Positions 9,811-22,394 of a DNA stretch of 64,000 nt are shown piece by piece (the stretch's first letter is position 1; each line of letters begins with the position of its first letter). Source of the DNA: Gordionus sp. m RMFG-2023 (lineage: Eukaryota > Nematomorpha > Gordioida > Chordodea > Parachordodidae). The translations under genes were made by a program, and so were the position numbers. The stretch covers positions 28,444,508 to 28,508,507 of the forward strand of contig NC_088776.1 in NCBI RefSeq assembly GCF_954871325.1, in the 5' to 3' direction. The notes beneath the pieces were generated by a model. It did not search any database. It saw nothing but the letters and a program-made list of their open reading frames with translations, and was not told where the DNA came from.

Positions 9811-12800
9811 CTGGCGCCCAACGTACATTCTATAATCTACGACCCGGAAGAACCAACAGATCATTACCTCATCCACCGACATCAACCGGAGGCAAATTTA
9901 CTATCCTTATTCTTATCATCATGCGGTCACGGCCTATATTCAAAATTAAAGTTAGCCTTTGCACCAAGGCCTAGGTTGGAAATGTCAATAGAGGACGTAA
10001 AAACGATTTTGGGAAACAACAATAACAACAGAGGTGTATCAATCAACAAGCTTCATCAACGCATCCAGCAAGATGGCGAAACAATTACTGAATATGCGGA
10101 AGCTTTGATAGCTTTGGCCTCACAGTGCGATCTAGGCCCCAGCTGGGACCTTTTCCTGTCCTCCCAATTCGGAGCGGGGATACAATCCTCCGGAATAAGA
10201 GGTCACGTAATCACGTCAGATAATATAACGTTTAAAGGGAAGTTAAAAATTGCACAAACCTGGGAAATGGCCGAAGCGCTTAACCAAAATAATGCGACGA
10301 ACCACGCCTACAGCAACCAAATAAACATACCCACAAAGTATACGCATGTACAAAACACCCCGCAAACATTGGAGAATTACTATCAACTCCCACGTCGAAA
10401 TTTCCCATGGAATGATAACCCAACCTGTTACAATTGCGGAAACGAGGGGCATTATAGATACAATTGCCCAATAAAACAAACTTTCAACAATTTTTACTCC
10501 TCTCAGTATACTCCTCGAAATATATCTACGACTCAACCCAATTTTCCGGCAATAGCCTACCCAGCGACTAACAGAGTACTACCCGAGACTAAAAAGATAG
10601 AAAACAAGGAGTACAAACACTTAAACATGATGACAAATGAAGCGGATATCGACAAAAACCATTCATTCCGGGTAACGGTAAAAATAAATGGTATACCATT
10701 AGAAATGGTTATAGATACAGGCTCAGATGTAACAATAATTAATAATCAAACGTATAATGTACTTTTCAACCTTATCCCAATGGAGGACACCAAGGTAGTT
10801 CTAAAATCATTTTCAGGACATGACATTCAACCCATAGGGCACTTCCCGGCAATATTAAGCTACCAAGACAGCACACATTCAACAAATATCCTAGTAGCTA
10901 ATAACTCCCCCACCTCCATAGTGGGTAGAGATGTTCTAAACAAGATACCCGAGATCCTACAAGACATCACCTACAAGGATCAAGAAATTAAACAGCTTAA
11001 AAAAAATTTCCCACGAATTTTTTCGGATACCTTAGGAAGTTTCCCAAGCAAAATAGACGTTAATCTCCTTCCCAACGCACAACCCCAGTTCGTCAAACCC
11101 CGTTCGGTACCCTATGCACTAAAGTCACAAATTGAACAAATACTTAAGGACTGGGAAAACCAAGCGATTATTAGTAAATGCCGATACAGTAAATGGGGAT
11201 CTCCAGTTGTGCCCATTCAAAAGTCGGACAATTCCATACGCCTTTGCATTGATTACAAAGTTACTCTGAACCCATGGGTCAGGCCCGAATGTTATCCTAT
11301 CCCCCGAATCGAAGATATTTTTGGAACACTACAAGAAGGTACTATTTTTTCGGTGATAGATCTAAAAGAAGCATACACCCAAATACCAGTCACAAAAAAC
11401 TACAAGCGAACTGTTAACAATTAGCACCCATCTAGGCCTATTCAATTTTAATAGACTTCCTTTTGGTATTTCCTCCGCCCCAATGATTTTTCAACGAACG
11501 ATGGACATTGTAACAGCCGGTCTGAAAAAGACCGTCACTTATTTAGACGATATTCTAGTATCAGGGAAAACTCCGGCGGAACACTGGTTCAATTTGCATC
11601 AGCTCTTCATACGATTGGATGATTTTAATTTAAGAATAAATTTAAAAAAATGCAAATTAGCGCAACCCTCAGTGGAATATTTGGGCCACATCATTAATGC
11701 AGACGGGTTAACTCCTAGTCCTAGAACAACAGAATCTATCAAAAATTGTCCCGTTCCAAAAAACGTTCACGAAGTGCGATCCTTCATTGGTCTCGTTACC
11801 TATTATGCAAAATTTATACCAAACATGTCTACCATAGCTAAACCGTTATACGATCTATTACACCAAGGGGTAAAGTTCAACTGGAACCAAACCACATTTG
11901 ACAGTTTCAATTCCATCAAGACCCTAATGATTTTACCCCAAATCCTTTGCAACTACAACCTCGAAACCACCCTCACTCTATCTTGTGATGCTTCCGCTTA
12001 TGGTTTAGGAGCCGTTCTATCACATCTATGGGATAACAATATCGAGAAACCTATAGCCTATGCTTCCCGAACGTTATCGAAGGCCGAAATTAACTATTCC
12101 ACCGTAGAGAAGGAAGCCTTGGCCATTGTTTTTGCCGAGAGATTCCGACAATTCCTGCTAGGAAGACCATTCATCATAAACACAGACCATAAGCCCCTAC
12201 TAGCCATATATGGAAAAAAAATTGGGATCCCAACCATGACTTCCGCAAGATTACAACGATGGGGAGTAACATTATCGGGCTTCAATTTTAACATCCAATA
12301 CAAAACAGGGCCCACAAATATGAATGCCGACGCTCTTTCCCGACTACCGCTCCCTAACATCGACCATCAAGACGAAACCGAGGTAAACCAAATTCTACAG
12401 ACCCGTATTAAAGACCTACCCTTCACTAGAGATAAAATAGAATCCATAACAATGCAAGACCCAGAATTATCACAGATCAAAGAAAATATACGAAATGGCT
12501 GGCCCCTCCCAGATAACAACCACTGAATTACAAGAATATTGGAACATAAAAGATGAATTGTCAATAGACGGGGAGATAATTGTCCGGGGAACCCGGTTAA
12601 TCATTCCCAAAACCTTACGACCCGCTATCTTACAAGAGATTCATAGTGGACACCCGGGAATTGTTCGAATGAAGGAAACCGCAAGGATTTATGTCTGGTG
12701 GCCCCGATTAAATAAGGATATCACAAAAATCAGTGAAATGTGCAACCGTTGTCAACTATTCAAAGAAAACTTCCCCCAGAAATTACTACACCACTAGCTC

Positions 12801-13283
12801 GTCGCCCGCACAGTGGGAGAAATGGTACACGTCGACCTCGCTGGACCCATACATCAAATACATTGGCTAATTCTAGTAGATGCCTATTCCAAATGACCAG
12901 AAATAACCCGCTTGAATAACACTACATCCAAGGCCCTCCTAACAGCGTTAGAATGCATTTTTAATCACCTAGGCTATCCGCGAAACCTCATAACCGACAA
13001 CGGACCCCAGTTTGTCAGCCACGAATTCAACCAATATTGTGACCGCCATGGAATAACCCATATCTACACCCCCCCGTACTCCCCCCAAAGTAATGGAATA
13101 GCGGAACGATTCGTACGAACCTTTAAAAATGCTATAAGAGGGGAGGAAAATGCCGTATTCTCACAAAAAACACCTTTTTTTTATTTTGATTTTATATATA
13201 TTGATTTTTGTTGTGTGGTCTTCCACCTGTTACAAATCCCTTTTTTTTTTATGTCCTCCACGGGTTTTAAAAATTTTTCGTTA

Positions 13284-13700
13284 TTAAATCCGCTCTGAAC
13301 CAGCGGTGCGGCGAATGCCGGTTTAGTTATTTTATTGACTTAAGGTAGGGTTTACCTTCGTTATCGCTCTGAACCAGCGGTGCGGCGAATGCCGTTTTAG
13401 TTATTTTATTGACTTAAGGTAGGGTTTACCTTCGTTTTTAAATCCGCTCTAAGCCAGCGGTGCGGCGAAGCATTTTATTTTATTAAGGTAGGATCTACCT
13501 TCGTTATTAAATCCGCTCTAAACCAGCGGTGCGGCGAATGCCGTTTTAGTTATTTTATTGACTTAAGGTAGGGTTTACCTTCGTTAATCCGCTCTAAGCC
13601 AGCGGTGCGGCGAATGCCGTTTATTTTATTTTATTAAGGTAGGATCTACCTTCGTTATTAAATCCGCTCTAAACCAGCGGTGCGGCGAATGCCATTTTGG
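13284..13700 (+). repeat. Six-copy ~75-bp GC-rich array in the gypsy fossil
   Basis: Units begin at 13290, 13364, 13444, 13513, 13589 and 13664. Each has a core ccgctctgaaccagcgg followed by tgcggcgaatgccg and a spacer with aaggtagg and taccttcg. The core can fold as a small hairpin (CCGCT pairing with AGCGG), and the aaggta/taccttcg pair forms another. The array sits between the integrase region and the polypurine tract. Confidence 0.9.
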
Positions 13701-13767
13701 TTTTTTATAGGAATTAAAAATGAAATCGGCGCCGACGGCCTGGTAGCCGTATTTAAGAGGGGAGGAG

Positions 13768-14210
13768 TGTTATGTTCTATCCCCCCTTATTTCTTTTATT
13801 TTTGTTTCTCCTTATTTCTTTTGTTTTCCCATCTTCCTTTATTTTGTTATGAAATTAATATATTATACCTTATTTTTATATTGCATTTGAAACTGGTTCT
13901 TACCAGTTTCATGAATGATTATATCGCGATTAAATAACAACTTTTTTTTTCCCTTTTGTTTTAAAAATTATAAAGGTGGAAAACAAAACACCATTAATCA
14001 TTAATTATTTTTCGTACTTTTAAATTAAGTTTTTTTTGTTGTAATTTCATTTATTCGAATAAACTTTGAAAATTACGTTGTCCAAGTGATTCCATGACTA
14101 AATCGATAAAACCCAGCCCCCTGGATCCAGTCATTGACCATCCCGGACCCCCGATCCCGGACTGTATTATTCCCATTCAGACTGGGGGACCCATCGGTCC
14201 AAACGCAACA
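13768..14210 (+). repeat. 3' LTR of the gypsy fossil
   Basis: It begins TGTTATG directly after the purine tract and ends gcaaca. It is followed by a second primer-binding-site-like sequence (gggcccaacgta, near 14214). That suggests the copy came from tandem elements or recombination rather than a simple single insertion. Confidence 0.85.
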
Positions 14211-14227
14211 ATGGGGCCCAACGTAGG

Positions 14228-14774
14228 TATGGAAATATTTTCAAAAAAAATTTGAGCCTCCTGAGATTGTAAAACTAATGACGACCCCATATCAGACATT
14301 ATGTCAATTCCTAAATAAACAATTCAAGATTATGTATCTGAATCTAAAAGACAAAATGAAGCTGGGCTCCTTGTCCTTGGTATACTCATAATACCATTTG
14401 AAGATAAATTTTTTTTTTAACAAGTTCTCAGGAAGAGATTTTCAGAGATTGCATCCGTAAAGCTGCAAAATTATATTTAATTCAAATGAATTACAATGCT
14501 TTCATACAATTTTAGTTGATATCACTGTTTTATTTCATATTTTAAAAATACAATATCTCTAATATATATACTTAATATATTTAAATTATCTTAATTTTGT
14601 CATGAATTATATTTAGAAAATGTGGCTTTTTCATGAATATAAATACTAATTTTTTAATTAAATTTAATCATGTTATATTTGATAATATAGAAATATAAAA
14701 TATTCATTAATAATTCGAAAAAAAATTAGAATTTTTTTATTATGGATTCAAATGATTGTTTATATCAGATAGTG
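14228..14774. other. AT-rich spacer
   Basis: Nothing recognisable. The translation in any frame is AT-rich noise, and no inverted-repeat pair was found. Confidence 0.35.
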
Positions 14775-15503
14775 CAGGGGTACCATTTGTACTGCCCGGT
14801 GCGGTCCGAATTTTTTTTAGAAAATGTTTTTCGTCCTTGTTTGGCCTTGGTTTTTTATTTTCAGGTCAGGCCAGGATTTTTTTTTAAAAAAATTCACCCG
14901 GATTTCTATAAAAAAATTTTAGTCAGGGTGTTTGCAATATAGCTATTCGGTATTTTATTATAATAACTTTTTAAATGATCTTATTTCCCCATTATTGTAA
15001 ATAGAGTGAGCTTGAATAACCACACTCTCTATTAGACTGGTTGATGGTAATTCCATTATTTTCTGATTCTCTTGTAATTTAATTAGTATTTAACATAAGT
15101 AGCAGTCATTGCGCATACGTGGACAGGGAAAAAGAGAGATAAAATCTACTACTTATTTAAATAAATTTTTCCCTTAAAAAGGTTATTATATTTTGAATAT
15201 TAAGTGTATCTTTGTTGCTTTTAATTTGATTGAATATTATCTAAAATAATGGTTAGTTGAATAATTTATTTGTATGATATTTTACTATAAATATTTTTAT
15301 GATAAGTATAAATATGTTATATTGTTCTAAGATAAACAATTCATGAATACATATTATTTATTTGTATTTTTTATATATAATGACGAGTTAATATTCAGCC
15401 CGGGTATTTAAAAAAAATATTTAGGGCCCGGCCTGAGTAATTAAAAAAATATTGTCTGGCGCATACACCCAGGCCGGGGTTAGGGCTGTGCCTGTAGGTC
15501 TCT
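14775..15503 (+). mobile_element. hAT-like element with GGGCC-rich subterminal repeats
   Basis: The left end reads caggggtaccatttg followed by gcccggtgcgg. The right end reads ggcccggcc, then ccaggccggggtt, then ctgtaggtctcta. Inverted, the right end (tagagacctacag) resembles the end of the better-bounded element at 57927-58323 (cagagatctgcaa). No transposase remains. I could not find a matching 8-bp target duplication, so the left boundary is uncertain. Confidence 0.4.
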
Positions 15504-15855
15504 AGTTTATGTCTTGTATATTGTAAAAATTATAAAAATAATCCTGATAACCAGGAATGGTTAGAATGTAGGTTATTATAATTTATCGATTTTAAAATTA
15601 TTTTATAAAAAAACGCCTATCCGAAAATACCCCGTGTTGTGTCCGGGATTATCTCGGGCATGGATTAATTTTGGACAAAAAACAGTTCCCATTATATTTT
15701 TTTGAGAAAAAGGCACTGAGTCAAAAATTTAAAATAATGAAATTATAGCTTAATGATGGAGGATGCCACTCATATAATTATTTTTGCGAAAAGTATTATT
15801 TTCATAATTTTATGGCATTTTTAATTAAAAATATTTCAACTTCTTAAATAACAAT

Positions 15856-17771
15856 TAGGGTTGTGCCAATATTACATTTCGGATCCGATCGGCAACTATA
15901 TTTCGCGTTTTCAAAATATATCAGATCAGGCCAGTTTTTTAAAAACCGATCCGATCCGACATTTTTATTGTTTTTATAATTATATAATTATATAATTTTT
16001 TTTTTAATTTATAAATAATTTCATAATAAAAAATTAATGAAAGGATCTAAATATAAATATTGTTATGATGTTTAAAAAAATATTTAAAATTTGTTCATCT
16101 ATTTTTATTATATTATCTGCAATAACAGAAAGGACTTCTATTGGAGAAAATTTCACAGCTTATAGATAATGACAGAAAGCCTGTCAAGAATGACGGTTAA
16201 ATCAGAATTTTATCCTTTATTTAATCGAAGAAGCATCAGATAATAAGCGTTTATATTTTAAGACTTGACGGTATCAGTTTTTAACACATCCACAAAATTT
16301 TACCAAAAAAGTAGTCATCAGATATTTTCAAAACTGAAAAAGATACAGGATTTTTAAGCAGTAGTCTGGTATATCTCAGTAGGAATTTTTTATTGCCCAA
16401 ATCAAATCTTATGCTTAAATTTCTCTTCTCTGAATTAAAATTTATTATATAATACCTTTATAAGATTATTAAAGGAATATTTTTATGATATTTCTTATAT
16501 TCTTGTTTCTTTTCCCAATATAATTTTTTATAATCCATATTTAGGGATATTAACAAATTTTATGAGAAGTGTTGGATTAAAGATCACCATTCAAGGAAAA
16601 AACATTTTGCAGCCAGTGTATACACTCTATTATCATCCAAAAGCATGTTTAAAAACGGCAGAATATAACATTTGCTCAAAAATAATAAATAAATTGAGCA
16701 TATATAATAGTATTTTTAAACTCTGAAAAAGGATTAGTTTAGATGCTCAAACAGGATTCAGCTATCAAAAGCCAAAAATTATACTCAATTATTCAGTAAT
16801 ATGTCCAAATTTGAAAGTAAATCTTTTAAATAATCAGAGAAGGCAATAAAACACGACCTTCTGACAGCAATTTTTAAATGTTAATCAGATGATATATCTT
16901 ATCCATTTACATACTCAACTTTTAAAATTATTTCTAGATTGGAAAATAAATAGATTTAAAAAATCCACCATTCATAAGAATTCGTGAGGACTTAGGTGTA
17001 AGCAGTTCAGACAAATGTTGATTAATGATATTTATTGACAAATGTAGTATGGAGCTAATCGATATTTTACAATTTTTGCTTTAATACTGCCAATTCTTCA
17101 ATAAGACCCACTTATTTTTTAATATATATGGACGAGTCAAATCTACTATATACCACCCCCTCCCAAGGACCGAACCACCAAACTGGATTCATATTACTTG
17201 CTGGATTAGAACCCAGAACCATAGGATTGGCAAGCGAAACATATCGACTAGGCCACAGATGCTTTTCGAAAACTACGATTTTTTAAAATCCATAATTGGC
17301 AGTCCATAAACAAAATAGCAATTCGCTAAACACTGCCTTAGGCATATATATAATAAACCACAAATGTTCAGATATCGTATTTAGTCGCGAGTTAGTTTCC
17401 AACTCCTGGTATTGTTGCACTCTTTTAAAAAATTTGATAAAATGTTTGTGCCATGACTTTTAGGATAATATTTTGGCTAAAATCATGATTTAGCATTTTT
17501 TAAAATCACCTATAGAGCTATTTACCAACACTTTATTCACCCATAAATATTGCAAATATTTTAAATGAGATTATTATTTGGAAAATAAAATATAACAAAA
17601 TACATACACATAATCTTCGTAAAAATAACAAATATTGATATTTTTATTACATTGGTTCAAAGATAGATGCTAAATAAAAATCAATAAAAATAACGGATAG
17701 GTGAGATCGGTTTATTAGTTGTACTTGAAAAAATCGGATCGCGGAAATATTTATGGATGAGTACAGCTTTA
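15856..17771. mobile_element. Decayed hAT element with GATCCGAT subterminal motifs
   Basis: The left end tagggttgtgcc and the inverted right end taaagctgtact are weak inverted repeats. Just inside both ends are clusters of ggatccgat/atcggatc motifs, which fit transposase binding sites. Flanking octamers ataacaat and ttaataat agree at six of eight positions, as expected for an old hAT duplication. I could not read a transposase in the interior, which is heavily mutated. A SINE is inserted in it on the minus strand. Confidence 0.5.
17096..17275 (-). repeat. tRNA-derived SINE copy
   Basis: Read on the minus strand it has a polymerase III A box (tggcctagtcga), a B box (ggttctaatcc), then tttggtggttcggtccttgg and a tail ending agtgggtcttatt. 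The same order of blocks occurs at 60838-61045, so the two are copies of one family. This copy has a B-box mutation. Confidence 0.8.
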
Positions 17772-18771
17772 TTAATAATCATAGATTATTTTTGCATTTG
17801 TAAACGCACTTTAAAAAATGGATTCACAGATTTATAATATATCTAAAAACATAATAGATTATGGTACCCTCATTAAAGAGGTTTTAGATTAATGGATATG
17901 TCAGCTTTTACAGAATCACTCAATAAACATGCTTTCCAAACCAAACAATTCATCCTTCCTAATCAAGCTAATGAAGACTCAGCAGGAGACTAGATGGTCT
18001 CAGATGGTTCGTCTATCCCTAAGATAAATTAAAAAAGAATATGTAAATTATACCCTTCAGACTAAAACAACTAATTATTCTAGTTAGCTAGCTGCCATAC
18101 CTATCTTTCGGTGCTTATATAATGTTACTCAGAAAAGGATGAGGAGATTCCACTAATAGCTATTAGGAATGTGATAAAAATATTGTATCCAAAAACATAG
18201 TAATAAAGGACTAATTAATTTTCTTCAACCACAACAACCAGCTAAGATTTGGTGAGAGGAGGAACAAAAATGATTCGTGACAAACGCATTGCATTGGTTT
18301 ATCCTAAAACCAGAAAATTCTTAATTAAATAAGATTTTAGTAAAGCTATTAATTCTTTAAAAAGAAACTATTTCGTTCCTAATTTTATTCTGCCGACTCT
18401 TTTTCCAATTTTATAAAAATCTTAAAAAACAAATACATTGACATTCAAATTTGGGGATCGATAGGGACGAGGCTTTCCAATTGATTAAAAGCCTACAAAA
18501 TAACTAAAGGCATTGGAGATTCAAACGATGTTTACCTATGTCAGAAAATTTATTTAGAGATCTGTCTATCTAACTTCCTGAGCATCCACTTCTCCTTTAA
18601 ATGACTTACATCTTTTTTAAATGATTATTTATTAGTACCTTTTTAGTTACCTCTTTTATTGACTCTTTTAGAAACTTTTAGTAATTTTTTAGTCGTTCTT
18701 TTAAAAAAAATATAAACCTATATATAATTCATATAATTTTTTTATAAAGATTTATTTCATCCTGATCGGTT
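17772..18771. other. Mixed-composition DNA without a recognised gene
   Basis: This stretch is less AT-extreme than its surroundings and may be an old transposon body, but I could not match any frame to a known family. No inverted repeats or target duplications were found. Confidence 0.35.
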
Positions 18772-18985
18772 TCATGTCAATTCAGCGAAACTTTTATAGC
18801 GAATCCACATTAGCAAATACTTTTCCGCGAAGACAATATCGCGAAACAAATATCACGAATTTACTATAGTGAAACCCTTATCACAAAATAAACCTTTAAA
18901 GCGAATACACAAACGAAGACAATATAGCAAAAACTATTTCGCCAAATATATCGCGAAGATATTGTAGAAAATTTAATATCACTAC
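18772..18985 (+). repeat. GCGAA motif array, copy 1
   Basis: The pentamer GCGAA (or a one-base variant) recurs about every 12-20 bp with AT-rich spacers, for example ttcagcgaaac, tatagcgaatcc and ccgcgaagacaatatcgcga. An inverted copy with the same order of blocks is at about 30105-30400. No coding sequence overlaps it. Confidence 0.7.
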
Positions 18986-19180
18986 GTCGATATCGCCATA
19001 ATTGTTAAATGTTGTTAATTAGTCGAGTTATTCAGACTGAATAATTGTCTTAATCGAGGAAATTGTATAAAGTTGATCCATTTAATCTGCTTAGTGGAAC
19101 CATTTAGTCGGCTTAGTTGACCGATAGTCAACTAAATTGAATTTTAGAACCAAACTTGCATCACTATATAGTCGGGTAAT

Positions 19181-19985
19181 AATTAAATTGTAAACATGGT
19201 AAATTGGGATTTCAATGAAGATGAACCATAGAAAAGTGACAATTGTCATACAATACTCATTTTTTAAATTTTTTGACCCAAATGAGTAAAAATATATGAT
19301 AAACATGTCAGTAGGATTTCAGTGAAGATGTAACCAAAGAAGTGACAATGGTTATAATCGTTATTTTTTTAAACATTTTTTAAAGCAAATCGATAAAAAA
19401 AAATTGTAAACATGTTAAATTGAAATTTTAGGGAAGATGAACCATAGCAAAGTGACAAATGTCATAATTCTTATTTTTTAACTTTAGAATTTTTTTGAAG
19501 TAATTGGGTAAAATATAAATTGTAAACATGTTAAATTAAAATTTAAATGAGGATGTATCTATAAAATATAACAATTGTCATAAATATTATTTTAAAACTT
19601 TTTTTTGAAGCAAATAGGTAAAAATATAAATTTAAATTTAAATGAGGATATACTATAGAAAGAGACAATTGTCATAATCATTAATTTAAAATTTTTGATT
19701 TTTTTAAAGTAAATGGGTAAAAATGAAAAGTGACAAATGTCTAATTGTTATTTTTAAACTTTTTGAATTTTTTTTACAAATGGTTAAAAAAAATAAATTG
19801 TAAACATGTAAAATTGAGATTTTAGGGAAGATGAACCATAGAAAAGTGATAATAATCAAAATCATTATTTTTCATTTATTTTGAAGCAAATGAGTAAAAT
19901 TGTAAGCATGTTAAATTAAAATTTCAGTGAACATAGAAAAGTGACAATTTTCATATTCATTATTTTTTACATTTTTTATAACACG
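19181..19985 (+). repeat. Degenerate minisatellite, ~110-bp unit, about seven copies
   Basis: Repeated landmarks are attgtaaacatgttaaatt, then gaagatgaaccatag, then aaagtgacaattgtcata, then a T-rich stretch and gaagcaaatgggtaaaa. Units start near 19185, 19290, 19405, 19518, 19633, 19794 and 19893. Some have internal deletions. The 71-residue open frame at 19091-19306 is a shadow over this array. A short hairpin (tagttgac/gtcaacta) lies just upstream at about 19115-19135. Confidence 0.85.
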
Positions 19986-20547
19986 CATATGTTATATAAA
20001 TATTATTATAAACTATCATTCTAGATTACAATACATCATCCTCAATAATATTTTAGAGAATATATAAGAAAAATTCTCAATTTTTAGCTATTTATTACCA
20101 ATCTCATTTTGTTTTGGATATTGTGTTTATATAATTTAAAATACCATTGAAAATTATCAATGTCTATTATTTGTCATTTGCAATAAAAAAAATCCTAATT
20201 ATAAGTTATAAAGTATGATCTTTACCTATTTATATTTAAACGGTATATAATACTTGTTAAAAAAATATAGGAGAAACCGGCGCTATTTTGAACTCTTTGA
20301 TTTAAAGTACCAAAGAATTGTGAAAAAATTATTATATGAGTGGGGTCCCTCATCATTAGACAATAATTTTAATATGCTAAATAATTGTTGGCTCAAGTAT
20401 ATTTTTTCGTTTTTCGTCCTGAAATACCCCATACCTTCCAAACTATACAGATTGCAAATATTTTAAAAAATATCAAATCAATGATCTTGAATATATTTCT
20501 TATAATAAAATTTTAATTACTTTCAAGTTTTTTTATTACCAAATATA
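19986..20547. other. AT-rich spacer with an unrecognised 70-residue frame
   Basis: The open frame at 20254-20466 (plus) begins MLKKYRRNRRYFELF. It has no recognisable domain and no splice or promoter context. Nothing else is seen. Confidence 0.25.
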
Positions 20548-21440
20548 AGGGAGACTGGAATTAGGTAAACCCCGGGGCTTGACAAACCAATTAATCTCAT
20601 TTTAAAATTAAATAGACCAGAAGGATTTTATCATAATATAGTTTTTATTAGTTTACATCTATAGTCAAAAAATCTTTCGAAATATTTAATTATTAAAAAT
20701 ATTATTTAAGAATTAAAATTTTGATGAAATTTTCAGAAGATTTAGAATTTTAATTTTTATTAAAATATATAATCATTTATGTAAATTAAATTTTATAGCA
20801 ATAAACACTTCTATAATTTGAGAAAGTTTTATGAGTATTTATTATATCTAGATATTATTTCAATAATAATTTGTCAATTTAGAGCTAGCGGGGCTTGCTA
20901 AACCATACACGTCAATTATGGCAGTTAATAATGAAAAAAATTTCAAAATCTTAAAAAGGCAATATTATGGCTGTTTTATGAGTGATATTTAGGATTATAC
21001 TAAGAAATCATAAACCTTAAGATCCTTATTTTTTTATGTCCAAAATTTTTATTAAATTAACAAAATAAGTTTCAATTTTTATATATAATTATTTATAAGT
21101 ATTATAATATTAGAATAAAACAATAAAATTATTCTATACGTATAATTATTGATAAATAAAAATGCATTTCAATTTATTATGGCCTAAAAAAACCAATGGT
21201 TTAGGAAGCCCCTGAAGTGGTTAGCCTCATCCCGCTATTGGGGCTTGTTGGACAAAATTTTCACTTTTACAAAAAATAAAATTTAAAAAAATTGATTATA
21301 TTTTTAAAATTTTTTATAAGACACCTTTATAGAGTAAAGTTTTAGGTATCTAATCATATATTATTTTTTATATTATGTAAAAAATACTAGGAGCTCTAGC
21401 CAATTTTGTAAAAATTGGTTCGACTAACCCCAGTCTCCCC
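20548..21440. mobile_element. Pogo-family MITE (non-autonomous), 0.9 kb
   Basis: The inverted ends (agggagactggaatt and, inverted, ggggagactggggtt) match those of the pogo element at 32582-34876. Internal landmarks are shared with it too: gagctagcggggcttgct on the left and ggtttaggaagcccc plus ccgctattggggcttgtt on the right. The transposase region is missing. It is therefore an internal-deletion derivative of that family, with TA on the left side. Confidence 0.8.
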
Positions 21441-22238
21441 TGCAAAATATGATTCGAATATTCTCATTATTCGTATTCAATTGAATCAATTATTTGTATT
21501 ATTCATATCGTACGATTAGAATAATTACTTATTCTTATTCTTACGAATAATAAAAGCATTATTCGATTTGATTCGAAAATTAAATTCTTTAAAGAGATTT
21601 TAAAAATGAAAAAGTAGATTGGTAAAATTTATAAAGTGATTAGATGTGGAATAAAAGTAAAAAAGTTTCTCAGAGAAGATGTTAAATACTTAATCCTGGA
21701 GGATACATATTCGTAAATATTACGATTTAAATAGAACATTTGACAAATATCCACATTTGTATATTTAGGTGTGCTTGCAAATAATAATTTTTCCTGTTAT
21801 TTAATTTTTTTAAAAATATTCATTAGAACTAGAACACTTCGCTCGTAAAAATTACCTAAAAGAACCCATGGGAAAAGGAAAATCTACCCCAATCTATTCG
21901 TACAATTTCCATTTATCAAAATTGAGACGTATGGCCATAACAATCTGCGGACACTGCAAAAAATTATCTGTCGGATACATCAGCTATATTTAAAAAAAAT
22001 TTATTTACAGGAACATATTTTTATTCAATGTTTTATGATAATTTTGCAATAAAAAAAATCTTGTCTAAAGCTCAATTTATACTAAAATTATTTAAATCTT
22101 ATATCGTATTTATTTCGCGATAGATTAGATTAGTATTAAAGTAACTCGTTCATAAGATTCGTAAAAAAATAATTTCAAATATTTATGAATAATTTCGAAT
22201 ATTATATATTAGTTTACTTTCCAAAGAGCTATCCTATA
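21441..22238. other. AT-rich DNA with a solo hAT end (ATTCG-rich)
   Basis: From about 21450 to 21595 the sequence is dense in attcg/cgaat motifs and resembles the subterminal regions of the hAT element at 41925-43066 (tattcttacgaataataaaa). It looks like a solo end or small MITE of that family. The remainder holds nothing recognised. Confidence 0.45.
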
Positions 22239-22394
22239 CAGGGTTGCCAGGTCAAAATTTTCAAATTGTGGGAGAAATTAGGTATTTTGTGGGAGAAATA
22301 TAAAAATTGTGGGAGAAATTGGTAAAAAAAATTTTTTTGCAGGCCATTGACTTAGTTATCCACTTATTATTTTTTATAAATATAAAATCTAATC

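Larger units (their letters stand above)
9594..14210 (+). mobile_element. Ty3/gypsy LTR retroelement fossil
   Basis: A nearly complete but broken gypsy element; there are a handful of breaks. Parts in order: truncated 5' LTR (9594-9810), a tRNA primer-binding site (tggcgcccaacgt at 9812), gag with a CCHC zinc knuckle (CYNCGNEGHYRYNC, about 10.43-10.47 kb), an aspartic protease with VIDTGSDVT (about 10.7 kb), reverse transcriptase (about 11.1-11.75 kb, YLDD box), RNase H (about 11.9-12.35 kb), integrase zinc finger and core (about 12.5-13.15 kb), a GC-rich tandem array, a polypurine tract at about 13755-13767 and a 3' LTR (13768-14210). Over the shared 217 bp the two LTRs differ at only about seven places, so the insertion is young. 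Its base composition is clearly richer in G+C than the neighbourhood. No envelope gene is seen. This is a dead copy. Confidence 0.92.

Noticed and set aside
9673-12564. Minus-strand frames of 63-97 residues within the gypsy element
   Set aside because: They are shadows of the plus-strand gag-pol region.
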